Assembly: GCA_026874595.1 (NCBI GenBank)
Contig: CM049316.1
Span: 60,273,676 to 60,337,675, forward strand
Length of the DNA: 64,000 bases
Direction of reading: 5' to 3'
Source: Sipunculus nudus
Lineage: Eukaryota > Annelida > Sipuncula > Golfingiida > Sipunculidae
The position numbers and the translations under genes were made by a program. The notes under the pieces were generated by a model. It ran no database searches, was not told where the DNA came from, and worked only from the letters and a program-made list of their open reading frames with translations. Below are positions 1-12,787 of this stretch, piece after piece (positions within the stretch are counted from its first letter, which is position 1; each line of letters opens with the position of its first letter).

Positions 1-1539
1 GGCCCAAACATAATGGACTTTGTGAAAAATCAGGAAAAATATTTACTCACTTAACATGAAAAATTTTGAAACTAGAGTCTGTTTTTCCAAGTATATAACT
101 ATGTTTAATTAAGATTCAATTGTTTACCCAAAATTAGATCTGAATTTTGTAAATTTTTTAAGTAATTAGCATAAAAATAAAATCAGTACCTTAAATTTTG
201 CCCAACTTTGACCATGGCACGTTTTTTTCCTGTAAGTACCATTGATTTAATTTTCACAGCATGTAAACATAAATATTTAATTTGTTCAAATCTGAAATTT
301 GGAAGTAAAAGCTTGAAAATTAAGCTAGTTATTGATTTTTTTTCTTGAGGCTCTATTGTAGTCATTTGCTTTGTTTACAGATTACATATGCAGGGTCCCA
401 CTCCAGGTCACTGGAAGTCAGCTATGCCAGGGTTTCTGATTTGTTACAGTCACTGGGGGAGATCCCCTGCTGTGACAGGTGTACAGTTATTCTCATATCA
501 CCACCCCAATGACCACCCCCCCCCCCCCCCCCCCCCCCCCGCAAACCCAACCCACCAAGTGTTATGCAGTATTGTTATTGTTTTCCCTGTATCTCCTTAA
601 TTGTAATGCTGTTTCCACTCTGATATGCAAAACCTTTCCTTGAAAAAGTAATTCAAGGTGTAATCGAGAAGATGCAATGTTGTGTAATGTAGCATTTTTA
701 AAGAAATCATTTTTCTTTTAAATGATTTTACCATTCATAATTGAACCCATCAGTATGCTTAAATTATGATAAAATATGAAGCACATTATGGATAAATAAA
801 GACACAATAAAAAATTGTGAAATCTAAATCAAGTATTTTTTTTAGATATTTATTGTTTTGCATATTTTAAAGATATATTTTTGTGGTAAAAGATAAATAA
901 ACATTTGTATGCATGATGTGGTGTTATCTGACAAGATTGAGATTTATGATGATGCAATTGAGAATTATGAATCAACTTTTATATTCAGATATATATGTTA
1001 TATTGAATATGTATAGAAATATAAACTTAAATTAAAAAAAAATTGATGTGATAAAAAAATGAGGATTTATTACAAACATTTGTTTATTATTTTCCGGCAT
1101 CAGCAGAATTTGAGATCAGGCTTTGTTTGCCATGTTTTATGTTGTTAATTAGTTATATTTCAACTGTATACATTTCATAAAAAAAAACATATATTTAATA
1201 ATATATATTATACAAAAAAAAGATTCGATTGAACAAATGTGTAAACTACTGAAATGTCAACAGTTAATCGAAAAGCCAACTAATGATCATGGTAATTGTA
1301 CAGATCATTTGTTCACAAACTGCTCACATGCTTCAGTTTCAACATTAGGAAACACATGGTCAGGTCACAAAATATTATTTGCAACAATTTCTTGCTCATC
1401 AATACAAACCAATCATATAAACCAACCATGGCCTTTATTACCTCTTCCTCTTACACTTTATCTCCATTTGATATTATTTTAGATTTTTACCTTCAAGGTT
1501 AACGTCAGCTGAGCACAGTGACCCATAGGTCCCTTGTTT
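1..1539 (+). repeat. Tandem-cored (Helentron-like) element, 3' part, cut by the window edge
   Basis: This stretch is a diverged copy of the element at about 30825-32766, in the same orientation. Shared landmarks include the block at 388-510 (matching about 31107-31230) that runs into a poly-C tract, and the block at 1228-1300 (matching about 32515-32590). The second copy carries about 640 extra bases (31800-32432) absent here, and this copy has about 100 bases near 80-180 absent there. The 3' end shows the subterminal block GTCAGCTGAG at 1504-1513, the near-palindrome GACCCATAGGTC at 1520-1531 and a terminal TTGTTT. No convincing protein is encoded; the small open frames are chance. It lies upstream of the first zinc-finger exon seen here, so probably in an intron. 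Confidence 0.75.
516..540. repeat. Poly-C run (25 nt)
   Basis: An uninterrupted run of 25 C inside the repeat copy. The paralogous copy has a C run at the same place (about 31230-31246), so the tract is an ancestral part of the element whose length has drifted. Confidence 0.95.
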
Positions 1540-3696
1540 AACCTTGAGTCAACCAGTTATTTGATTTCTGCATATACTTGCGATTCTAATATTATATTAA
1601 ATAGCATTGATTTATACTATTATTGATTTTATGTTGTGTTTTGACATTAGTCCCTTTTCTCTGATATAAGATGTGTTTAGTTTATTCTTACAGAGATATT
1701 CCTTTCATCTGTTAATGAATTAAATAAAGCCATGCAGATTGATGATATATAGTTTGAAATATTTATTTAGATGTTTTCTTATATGATTTATTGAACCAAA
1801 CTGGTAAAATTAAAAAAATAATATATAGAAAAAAAAGATTCACTTTGGATTAAAAAAGGACTGATTTGTAGTTTCTTTTTTGAATTGGCAAACAGTGAGT
1901 GGTATCTTTTTATGATGTCTGAATTCCTGTTTCCACATAATGGAATATATCAAAAGCCCACTTGAAGGATTTATTTAATGTATTAGCTTGTATGGGATGT
2001 GCAGTGCCTTGGCAAACATTTAAACATACCCGACAGGCCCTGCCATAGGTGACATCTGGTGAAAAAAAGTGGAACTAGCACTGGCCATTTGATACACTTT
2101 TGATGTGGTTGGTTCAGGGGCATGTATTCATTGGAATGAACTGTTTTTCTGGCCTAGGTTAAATCCACGATGGAAGGATAATATGTCTTATTTAAGCAAA
2201 TGTAGTTAAAAAAATCATAAGTGTTAAGGGAATTATTAGGTTTAGAAATTTTTTGACTACTGTTACCTACATGTTAGGATTTTGTAGCAGGATTTCAAGG
2301 GATACTGGTTAAAACATCAAATTTAAACACATCATATACTGATGAAATTCCCAATTTAATATGAAGGTAGAAGAAACAAAGGATTAATGAATATTAGCAA
2401 AACATGACGGTAGATAAAGTTAATCTACAATTCAGTGGATAATCAGAAACGGTAAGTAATATAATTAAGAGTTCATACCATGTTTTACCAGTTAACATGT
2501 CTTAAATAAGGAAGTTATATGTTATAACTCTCCAAATCAAATATTTTAAATTTCCATTATATTTTGAAATAACGAAACTCAGGGGATGGAAGAGAATGTT
2601 GTTGTTCAATGAAGGGGACCCTTCACCCATGGGTGGTCTTGATAGACAGGTGGTCTTTCGGACAGGTACCACTGTACTTATAAATAAGAATACAGAGCTA
2701 TACTACAGCCTGTTTAATGATTGTAGATTATTTGTATCACTTTATATAGAAATCTGTGTAGAGAATACTTGATGATAAATTCATAGTTCTGTGTATAAGA
2801 GTCTGTTCATTATAAAACATACATACAGGTTGACAGTCTGCACTGGAGTGTATCTATTTGTATTATGAAGGTTTCTTCAAGGCACTGAAGAAATAATTTG
2901 CAAATTTATTTGAAAAAAATTTCCATCAAACGATGCTGCACATTACTCTGATTTTGTGGTTGAAACTTGACTTTTTAAATATATTGGGTTTAGATGTGTC
3001 AGATGTGGCTGTTAAAATTGGTTGTGTTTATACCTTTGATCTAGTTGAAGGCTGGAGTCAGAATTAAGGGTAAAACAAGCTCCTGTGACCATATGATTTG
3101 TGTAATTTATTCTAAGACCTTTTTAGGTAAAATACCTGATGCACATAACACTTTAAGAGTTTTATCACATGAATTTAACCATGAAGTAAATTAATACAAA
3201 AAGTTTGTGCCAGAAAAGTGAGTCTGCCTGGGAGAAGTTGCATAATTCTGATACAGTACTGAGATACTATAATATCCTAATACATCACTTGACAGAAAAC
3301 TGCTATTTGCTAATGGCAGTATGTACCATAAACACCAACAGGTGGGAAGTTTTGTGTCCAGCCAGGTTAATGAGACATAGTCCTGTGAACCTTGCAGGGA
3401 GATCACTTGACAAGAAGGATATATCAGCTATTTGCTCAGGTGTATAACACTTGATACAGAGCTAAGATATTGCATCTAATTATATTGCTATATGTTGTAT
3501 GCATACAAGACATGCAGTGATATACTCTGTACCGTAATAACTAATTATATTTATCAAAGGAACAGAGTCGGAACAGAGAGAGACTCCTTACATGGTGGCA
3601 GCAGTGGGATGTTACAAGAAGTGGCCATGTGAAGAGCAGTAAATTGTACTTAATAATTAATGTAGTTTTGTTAAATTATCTTATTTGTTTTTTCAG
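1540..3696. other. Probable intron sequence upstream of the first visible exon
   Basis: AT-rich non-coding DNA without a convincing exon. It holds a small dispersed-repeat fragment (2600-2690) and, at 3590-3612, a sequence resembling an LTR-retrotransposon primer-binding site (see findings). It ends in a polypyrimidine tract and a CAG acceptor at 3694-3696. The open frame from 3629 into the exon is fortuitous: it translates the T-rich tract as a hydrophobic stretch. Confidence 0.6.
2600..2690. repeat. Small dispersed repeat fragment (GGTGGTC type)
   Basis: The stretch with two spaced GGTGGTCTT words followed by CGGACAGGTACCACTGTA resembles 24560-24612, which has two GGTGGTCCT words, TCAGACAGG and CCACTG. 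A related GACCACC-rich fragment lies at 55258-55385. The CCACTGTA end suggests a decayed Tc1/mariner or pogo-type MITE terminus, but no complete element is visible. Confidence 0.4.
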
Positions 3697-6600
3697 TTCT
3701 GATCTCCTTGCTGAGCACATTCAGAAGCATCATCAGGATGGAATCGTTGACCGAGGATTCCGCAAACCAGGAAGCATGGCACCAAGCCCTGATGGCTTCA
3801 AATGTGACTTGTGTATGATCTCAATGGGAACATCAGAGGAACTGGAACAACACAAGATCAGTCAACACAACCCTATGGCTTATGCGTATGCAGTCCAGTG
3901 TATATATTGTGGTCAGGTATGCTTGGGACAGAAAGCGCTAAAAGAACATATAGAACAGAGCCATGGGAAGGATAACCGATGCCCACTGTGTAATAGCTGC
4001 TTTCCGGATTTGGAGGTCTTGTATCAGCATTTTGAGTCACAGCATATAAATACAACCCCAGTGCCACCACCTGCAATACCACCTGCAAAGAAACCAAAGC
4101 TTTCTCCGCGGGGTTCATCTAGTTCCAACAGCTGTACCTCCCCGGTAGTGAATAACCCAAGAGATTTGTCCTGCCCTTACTGCAAACGGGAAGGGTTCTC
4201 CAGCGAGGATGTCATGAAGCTTCACATTGAGGCCCTTCATGAAGGAAAATTTCCCGGAGCCCCCAAATTTGCACTCTCAAAATCCAATACATGTCCACAC
4301 TGTAATGCTACTTATCCTACACTCTACGGCCTGGAAGAACACATGCGATTACAACATCCAGAAGTTGCATATGTCAGCAAGTCTGATGGAGGAAAAACTC
4401 CTGATAATGTCAAATTCAGTTCTCCGCCAACTTTGAAATCTTTTGATGATCGTGAAATAGCCTGTTGTACAAAATGTAAGATGGGCTTTACAAGCAAATT
4501 CCAGTTATCTCAGCATATCACAAAAGTCCACACAGCTGATATCAGTGTAGATTTGAACAATAAAAGCTTCACTAGTAATTGCACCCTTGATTCAAACAAG
4601 AACAAAACTGTACTAGTGGAAGAGCTTAGGGCATTAAAAGAGCAAATCACAAAGTCAAATGGCACGAGTGAGCAGCAGAATGGTCTGTTACCAGCTGGTG
4701 ATGCGAGTGAGATTCCACAAAGCACCACAGGTGGTGCTGAGGAGGATGTGACTTCAGAGATTAAGGACAGTGATTATAATCGAAGATTTCTCGTGCTTAA
4801 TAAACGGTATCGTTGCACCAGTTGCAGCAAATGTTTCTCCAAACCGGATGAACTGCAGAAGCATCTGATGGACATCCACGCACATCACTTGTATCGATGT
4901 GCCCTGTGCAAAGAAATCTTTGATTCTAAAGTCAACATCCAAATCCACTTTGCTATCAAACATAGTGATGAGCAGAAGGTGTTTGCCTGCAGCATTTGTG
5001 GAAGTGAATTCCTCTCTGAAGAAATGTGGAGTGCTCATGTGAAACTTTCTCATGTACAAAATACTATTAGTAGTAAGTACCGTTGCTTGTTTTGCCAGGA
5101 AATATTTGCAACTGAGATTGAACTTCAGGTGCATTTAACAACTCATAAGAAACCATTTATTTGCACTCTCTGTAATGAATCATTTCATGTCGAGTTCTTA
5201 TTGGACAAACATATGGAGAAATACCATCTACCTGAGGGCAAGAATGATTCATCTTCAATATCATCCCGGTGTCCAATGCTTACGTCACCACCGAGAAGAA
5301 CCTCCTCAAGGGGGAGCCAGCATCCAATGTCACCATCACATAAAGCATCGCCAGGTTACCAGCCCAGTCCTGCCCTCTTGGTTCAGCAGCCAGAACTAAA
5401 CATCAAGGCAGAGAGGGATGCCATAGATTCTAACACGATTCCGCAATCTCAGTTTTCAAGTCCTGGTTTAAATGCAGATAGTGCACTGGCCTATCATTTG
5501 AGTAAAACGCCTAATAGCACTAGAGAGGAAAGCTCCTCAGTACCAGCATTGTCACCGGTGCAGTATTGCGGTGTTAGCTCCGGATCCATGTCAGAGGTCA
5601 ACTTGCACATGGATCTGGATCAGATCCATAAGTGCATGTACTGCCAGCAGGCATTTAAAAACAAGCAGGAACTGGAGAAGCATGTGAAGCTTCATGCCAG
5701 CCCCAGCAACAGAAAGTGTAACATCTGTGATGAGGTTTTCCAAAGTGCCAGTAGCCTTGCTGAACACAAGCTGCAGCACTGTAAAGTCCTGCAGGGGAAC
5801 TTGTGTACCATGTGTAAGGTAGCCATGAGGACGGAGGAGGAGTTCTATAGCCATACCCAGCAACATGGGTTTGTGGGTACCAACATGCAGTGTGTAGTGT
5901 GTCGTCAGTCACTCACATCTGCTCTAGAACTCCAGATGCATGGAAAACATCATTTTCAAGGAAACGTTAAACACCACACTTGTTATATATGTTTGAAAAA
6001 CTTTGATTCCACTGAAAATTTAATTTCCAAAATCAGTGCATCCAACCAGTCATATTATGTTTGTAAGCCTTGTTTCCATGGAGAAAAACCACAGAGCCAC
6101 CCCTGCAGCAAATGTGATCAAGAGTTTGACAGCCTAGATGAGCTAGAGAGTCACATGACTCATCACGCAAAGAGTTACCAATGTATCAAATGTCAGCAGA
6201 CTTTCACCAGTGAGCAAGAAATCCAGCTGCATGTCGCATCTCACGTGCTCCAAGAGGGAAACGTTCATGAGTGTAAAATATGTAGAAGCAAATATGACTC
6301 GCCTGCAAAGCTTCAGTGCCACCTGATAGAACACTCGTTCAAGGGCAAGGAATTCCAGTGCTATGTGTGTGGTGCAGTCTTCCACTCAGCGGCTGCAATA
6401 CAAGTGCATGCACTCGAGCACAGAGCAAGTCTACGTCAGTATTCCTGCAATAAATGTAGTCAAAGCTTTTTCTTCAGTGCCGAATTACGACACCATATGA
6501 GTGTCCATGAAGAAAACATCAAAACTAAGTCCTGCAAAAGTGTTGCCTCTGTGAAAACAAATTCGCGCTTCTTGAGTTCGACTTACCCAACAATTTCTAA

Positions 6601-6824
6601 ACTTATCAAAGGCTCTGTGGGATCAAAGCAGCCTGCAAAGTGCTGCCTTTGTCCCATGACGTTCTCAACAGCTGATGAATTGAAGGCTCACCAATTAAAA
6701 GTTCATGACGGCTCATTGGACAAGAGTGTAGACTCTCCAAATAAGACTCATCAGTGTCCCAAATGTAACAGAGAATTTCCATCACTCAGTGCTCTGCAAG
6801 GTCACACCTGGGTTCACAATACAG
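3697..6824 (+). CDS. ZNF423: ZNF423/ZNF521-like zinc-finger protein, large exon (about 23 fingers)
   Basis: This 3.1 kb internal exon encodes about 1042 residues of a multi-C2H2 transcription factor. The exon starts after a CAG acceptor in the middle of a finger (LLAEHIQKHH is the histidine half) and ends with one base of a codon at a GTGAGT donor (6825). Fingers with C-x2-C cores begin near 3803, 3899, 3980, 4172, 4292, 4468, 4816, 4900, 4990, 5086, 5164, 5635, 5719, 5806, 5893, 5983, 6106, 6181, 6271, 6358, 6445, 6640 and 6757. The run YDSPAKLQCHLIEHSFKG, near 6290-6345, is a signature I recognise from vertebrate ZNF423 and ZNF521; finger order around it also agrees. Linkers near 4040-4170 and 5240-5620 are Pro/Ser-rich. 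In vertebrates these proteins act in the nucleus with EBF and SMAD factors and the fly homolog is OAZ; a similar role here is inferred. The finger near 5983 lacks clear zinc-binding histidines. The N-terminal exons lie outside the window. Confidence 0.9.
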
Positions 6825-8312
6825 GTGAGTGTAATAATAAATAATAAGATATATAACAAGTCTTTGTATACTAAATAACAGGTAGGTGCCTTAATGTATG
6901 CTTATGTCTAGGAGTTAATATGAGACCTGAGTTCCAACTCCATGGCTGGTCATGTTGAAACTTGTCGATGGGGTCATAAAACTTGGTAATCAATGGCACA
7001 GAGAAATGCTACTTAATGAACATCTAGATGGCAGAAAACAGCATCATCCTTGTTAACTCTAGAATGGTGGGGCGCTTCCCTTTTCTGGGCCTGCACCTAC
7101 AGCGCACTTAGGGTTTCTTTTCATTCATAAAGATATTTGCAGAATGTAAAATTCATATTGATATCTTTCCTGTGGAATATTCTTTATCAGTATTTGGAAA
7201 TGTGTAACTGTTATGGCACTCAATTTTCAGTATAAATTTTATATACCGCCAAAAATTATTGTACCAGCAAGGAGTTTAAAGCACATTCACATATATCACA
7301 AATTCACAGGTCACTGTGTAATAATATTTCCATCCCTGATATATGTTACAATATTAATATTTGGGGCAACTCTTTATCATAAATTTCAAGCACTTTCAGC
7401 CAAAGTGACATCAGTACATGACAATTTTCCTATCATTTGAATTTTGAACTGTGGATGGAAGTGCTCACTGCATTGTGCTGCCATCTATGTGTAAGCGTTG
7501 AAACAAGTTTGGCCTGAGCAAGGGATAGGAAAGGTGCAGCCTTGAAGCTAGTGACCTCTGGTTAAATATTTGTGAATTAAGTGATATGACACCAACTTTG
7601 ACGTTTCTTTTCTATGTTTGGAATCAGTATCATGTGTTTGCTTAGGCAAAAAAAAAAATAATAAAAAGGTTCTCAGGCACCTAGAAACCTACCAATTTTG
7701 AGCTCAAGCCACACGGACATTTCTTTCAAGAAGATAAAACAATACAATTTTTATAAAATTTCCTTTGTTTTGTAGTGATTTTACTTGTTTAGCAAAAAAA
7801 TCTGTTATAATCATGCTTTTCCCTTATCATATGACATTTTTATCAAACATACAAAATAGGTTAAAAAAAATTCCCGCCCACATTGATTTCTGAAAAAAAG
7901 TGCTTGAGAACCAAACCTTTTTTTTTTGGCCTTACACATCTGAATGGTTCAAATGTGAGAGATGCACTGACATCCCTGTGGCAGGTGTTTTTCTTACTGT
8001 TATATTTGAACACTTCTCATAAACTCCAGGTTATGCCATCTTGAGTCCAGCAGAAAAAATTACTTTGTCACACAAGGCCTGATATTCAATTTGGAAAACC
8101 CCCCAAAAAAGACTTACATGCATTAACTATTATCTAAACAAATGACAGATTATTACAAAATCAAGTTAATACTATGTACCAAACTCAGTCTCTACATTAG
8201 AAGTTAAATGTAATTCATTATTAAAGAAAAAAACCTTGTGAAAACTTACTTACAAATACATGTGTTGATTTCATATTTGAAGTTTAAGGTGTGATAAATT
8301 GTGATAAAATCA
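6825..8312 (+). other. Intron of the zinc-finger gene, unique part
   Basis: Starts with a GTGAGT donor. AT-rich non-coding sequence with no exon or clear repeat. Read-through would add only a few residues before a TAA at 6842, so intron retention would give an isoform lacking the last fingers. Confidence 0.7.
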
Positions 8313-11300
8313 TTTTTAGCTCAGCTGACTGTAAGTCATCTGAGCTATAGCGATCACTCTTTGTCTGTCGGCCGTCCGGCCATCCGGCCATCCTGCCGCC
8401 TGTCCGTTAACAAGGCACAACCGCTGGACCTGGAATCTTCTTACTTTACATCCAGAGAGGTCCATGAAAAATCTCCTTGGAAACCTGGATTTAGGTCTCT
8501 GTTACCCATATCCTTCGAGCTATGGGGCCCCAAAGTACCCCCCAGAATAGTAAAAAATTTCATACAAAAACTTCAATATCTCATTGACTACATCACTGAT
8601 AGTCATGATTTTTGATCATGAGATGTTTCATCTGTTTCTGCAGACTGGTGGCACCACCTGTATTTTTCCATTTTTAACGAATTGTTTTCTCTATTTTAGA
8701 GACCTTTAAAAATGTGAATATCTGTTAACAGGGCACTAATCGTAAAGACTTGACCTAGAATCTTCATTCTTGACATTCTGAGAGACCTATGAAAAGTCTC
8801 CATGAAAACCAGAAATTAGGTCTCTGTTACCCATATCCTTCAAGCTACAGGGCCCCAAAGTACCACCCAGAATAGTCAAAAATTTCATAAAAAAACTTCA
8901 ATATCTGATTAACTACATCACTGATAGTCATGATTTTTGGCATACATATTGATCATGAGATGTTTCATCAGATTCTGCAGACTGGAAGCGCCACCTACAT
9001 TTTTCAAATTTTTACAATTTTTATGCCCCCGCCACAAAGTGACCTACTTTTGACTGTTTTACGGCTCCTGAACATAGAAAATTTCATGAAAAATATGAAA
9101 TATCATGACAAATACACATGTACGGACTTTTTTTCGCAATGCCTGCAGATATTGGCCTGATTTTTGGTGTGTGGCCAGATATTGACCAGTTACAGATTGA
9201 GTTCGCATTTTGTCCTGGTTGACCTACTTTTGACTGTTTTACGGCTCCTGAACATAGAAAATTTCATGTAAAACATAAATTTTCATGACAAATACACTTG
9301 TACAGACTTCACAATACCTGCAGATATTGGCCTGATTTTTGGTGTGTGGGCAGATAATGACCAGTTACAGATCAAGTTCACGTTTTGTCCCAGTTTACCT
9401 ATTTTTGACCGTTTGACGGTGCTCTAACAAAGAAAATTTCATAAAAAGGTGCATATGTATGGACTTTTTTTTGCAGTGCCTGCAGATACGGGCCTGATTT
9501 TTGGTGTGTAGGCAGATAATGACCAGTTACAGATCGAGTTCTTGTTTTCTCTCAGTTGACCTACTTTTGACCATTTGACTGCTCCTGAACATAGAAAGTT
9601 TCATTAAAAATATAAATTTTCATAACAAATGCATATGTACTTACTTTTTTTCCTCAATGCCTGCAGATACCACCCTGATTTTTTATGTGTGGGCAGATAA
9701 TGACAGTTACAGATCGAGTTCGCGTTTCATCCCGGTTGACCTACTTTTGATTGTTTTACGGCTCCTAAACATAGAAAATTTCATGAAAGACAGAAATTTT
9801 TTTGGAAAATGCACATGTATGGACTTTTTTTCACAATGCCTGCATATACTGGCATGATTTTTGGTGTGTTGCTTGATAATGACCCATTACAGATCGAGTT
9901 TGCATTTTGCCCTTGTTGACCTACTTTTGACCATACGACACCTCCTGAACTTAAAAAATTTTTCAAAATTTTACAAATGTTTCTAATTTGCCCAAGGCGG
10001 GGGCATTCGTGTCGTTCCGACACATCTAGTTTTCTCTATTTTTGAGACCTTTAAGGATGTAGTTATCTGTCAACAGGGTTCATATTGGATCTAGAATCTT
10101 CATTCTTGACACACAGGAAAACCTATGAAAAGTCTCCATGGAAAACTGAAATTAGGTCTCTGTTACCCATATCCTTCGAGCTATGGGGCCCCAAAGTACC
10201 CCCCAGAATAGTGAAAAATTTCATACAAAAACTTCAATATCTCATTAACTACATCACTGATGGTCATGATTTTTGGCATACATATTGATCATGAGATGTT
10301 CCATCAGTTCCTGCAGACTGGTGGCGCCACCTGTATTTTTTTTATTTTTTACGAATTTTTTTCTCTATTTTTGAGACCTTTAAAAATGTGGACATCTGTT
10401 AACAGGGCACAAATCGTAAAGACTGGTCCTAGAATCTACATTCTTTACATTCTAAGAGACTTATGAAAAGTCTCCATCGAAACCAGAAATAAGGTCTCTG
10501 TTACCCATATCCTTCGAGCTATAGGGCCCCAAAGTACCCCCCAGAATAGTGAAAAATTTCATACAAAAACTTCAATATCTCATTAACTACATCACTGATG
10601 GTCATGATTTTTGGCATACATATTGATCATGAGATGTTTCATCAGGTTCTGCAGACTTGTGGCACCACCTGTATTTTTCGATTTTTTACGAATTGTTTTC
10701 TCTAATTTTGAGACCTTTAAAAATGTGAACATCTGTTAACAGGGCACAAATTGTAAAGACTTGACCTAGAATCTGCATTCTTTACATTCTGAGAGACCTA
10801 TGAAAAGTCTCCATGGAAACCAGAAATTAGGTCTCTGTTACCCATATCCTTCAAGCTACAGGGCCCCAAAGTACCACCCAGAATAGTCAAAAATTTCATT
10901 AAAAAACTTCAGTATCTCATTAACTACATCACTGATAGTCATGATTTTTGGCATACATATTGATCAAGAGATGTTTCATCAGATTCTGCAGACTGGTGGC
11001 GCCACCTATATTTTTCAAATTTTTACAATATTTTCCTCCTATTTTTGAGACCTTTAAGGATGTAGTTATCTGTCAACAGGGTTCAAATTGTACCTAGAAT
11101 CTTCATTCTTGACATTCTGAGAGACCTATGAAAAAATCTCCATGGAAACCTGAATTTAGGTCTCTGTTACCCATATCCTTCGAGCTATGGGGCCCCAAAG
11201 TAACCCCCAGAATAGTGAAAAATTCATACAAAAACTTCAATATCTCATTAACTACATCACTGATGGTCATGATTTTTGGCATACATATTGATCATGAGAT

Positions 11301-12205
11301 GTTTCATCAGTTTCTGCAGACTGGTGGCGCCACCTGTATTTTTCGATTTTTTTACAAATTGTTTTCTCTATTTTTGAGATCTTTAAAAATGTGAACATCT
11401 GTTAACAGGGCACAAATCGTAAAGACTGGACCTAGAATCTTCATTCTTGACATTCTGAGAGACCTAAGAAAAATCTCCATGGAAACCTGAAATTAGGTCT
11501 CTGTTACCCATATCCATTGAGCTGTATGGCTCCAAAAAAAACCCCAGAATAATGAAAAATTTGATACAAAAACTCCAGTATCTCAATAACTACAACACTG
11601 ATGCTCATGATTTTTGGCATACATAATGATCATGACATGTTCCATCAGTTTTAGCAGACTGGGTGTGCCACCTCTATTTTTTTTTTATTTTTATGAATTA
11701 TTTTCTCTATTTTTGAGACCTTTAGAGATGTGGTTATCTGTCAACAGGGTACACATTGTAACAACTGGAGCTAGAATCTTCATTCTTGTCATGCAAGGAG
11801 GCCCATTTAAAGTGTCTGTAGAAACCTGAAATTAGGTCTCTGTTACCCATATCCTTCAAGCTATAGGACTCAAAAGTTTCCCTCAGAATAATGAAAAATT
11901 TGATACAAAAGCTGAAGTATCTGAACAACTAATCCAGAGACCACCATGCTTCTTTGCATGGATATTGACCATTAAGTATTTTTATTAGTTTCTGCAGACT
12001 GGTGGAGCCACCTGTATTTTTTTTAAAGTTTTCACATTTTTTCTCTATTTTTGAGATATATTAATACAGACACAATCTCAGCCTGTGGGTTAATATTTTT
12101 TGATGCTTCAGTTGAATGGTTATATACTACCATTCAGATGATAAAATTTCCTTTTGCAAATCTCTTCCCAGTCAGCTGAGTGTCATGACCCATGGGTCAC
12201 TTGTT
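8313..12205 (+). repeat. Tandem-cored Helentron-like element, family 1 (complete, with a nested insertion)
   Basis: The 5' end is a T-run followed by AGCTCAGCTGACTG at 8318-8331, which forms a hairpin with GTCATCTGAGCT just downstream. The core is about eight tandem units of roughly 335 bp; the word GGTCTCTGTTACCCATATCC recurs near 8490, 8819, 10156, 10493, 10830, 11158, 11493 and 11834. Most units carry GGTGGCGCCACC or a one-base variant (8647, 10320, 10995, 11323). The 3' end has CAGTCAGCTGAG at 12169-12180, the exact reverse complement of 8320-8331, then the 14-bp palindrome TGACCCATGGGTCA at 12186-12199 and a terminal CTTGTT. No protein is encoded. The plan matches Helentron-associated non-autonomous elements. 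It lies in the intron of the zinc-finger gene on the same strand. Confidence 0.8.
9021..10031 (+). repeat. Tandem-cored Helentron-like element, family 3, nested in family 1
   Basis: A 1.0 kb element interrupts a family 1 unit within a T-run; the host unit resumes at 10032 with CTCTATTTTTGAGACC. Near the 5' end is ATGCCCCCGCC (9023-9033) and near the 3' end its exact reverse complement GGCGGGGGCAT (9996-10006). These are followed by a perfect hairpin GTGTCG-TTC-CGACAC (10009-10023) and a terminal CTAGTT. The core is about five units of 160-180 bp; the word GACCTACTTTTGAC recurs near 9041, 9221, 9557, 9736 and 9917. No target-site duplication is seen, as expected for insertion between T residues. 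No coding capacity. Confidence 0.8.
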
Positions 12206-12787
12206 GACTCAGACTTGGACTCAAGAAAAATATTGGTGTAGACAAGTTTTTTCAATAAATGAAACCGTAAATGCAATACTTTTTGTTGTTGTATATTCAG
12301 TATTAAAGTCAGATAATTTTTTTCAAATTTAAAGTTTGATGAAACTCTGGAACTTTAGGTTCAGTTGTGTAAAAAGGTATTAATATATATTCTTCATAAA
12401 ATATTCTGAAATCTTAAGGGTTCCCGCTTATTTATCCTACTACAGAGGGTGCAGTCATCCCAAGAGCACTTCTCCAGCTTCTGCTGGGAAAATACTGGTC
12501 CAACAGAACTAATCTCTTTCTGCAGATGTAATATATTACAAAATCAGATTGTCCTCAGAGTACTTTCGTATCATATATCTGTGCCCTTATAAAACCCTGA
12601 CCTCAAACATTTGGAAACCACTCATGGGGGCTGCCATTATGTACACATACTAAAATCAGAACGTCACAAGTTGTATATTGCAATATCCTGCTAGTAATAA
12701 ATACATAAAATGTAAAGCATGTCATGGATGGAAATGATAATCTGTTGGTATGTTCTTCCCATTTCGAAACTTCTTCTTTTTTACCAG
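12206..12787 (+). other. Intron of the zinc-finger gene
   Basis: AT-rich non-coding sequence ending in a polypyrimidine tract and CAG acceptor (12785-12787). Nothing else seen. Confidence 0.6.

Noticed and set aside
3629-3696. N-terminal hydrophobic extension of the zinc-finger frame
   Set aside because: It is the translated polypyrimidine tract before a CAG acceptor; the apparent start is GTG, and a membrane segment makes no sense for this protein family.
9021-10031. CRISPR-like array
   Set aside because: Units of 160-180 bp are diverged along their whole length with no constant repeat and unique spacers; the context is eukaryotic.
8301-11829. Several open frames of 60-104 codons
   Set aside because: They are the same tandem repeat unit read repeatedly in shifting frames and are broken differently in each unit.
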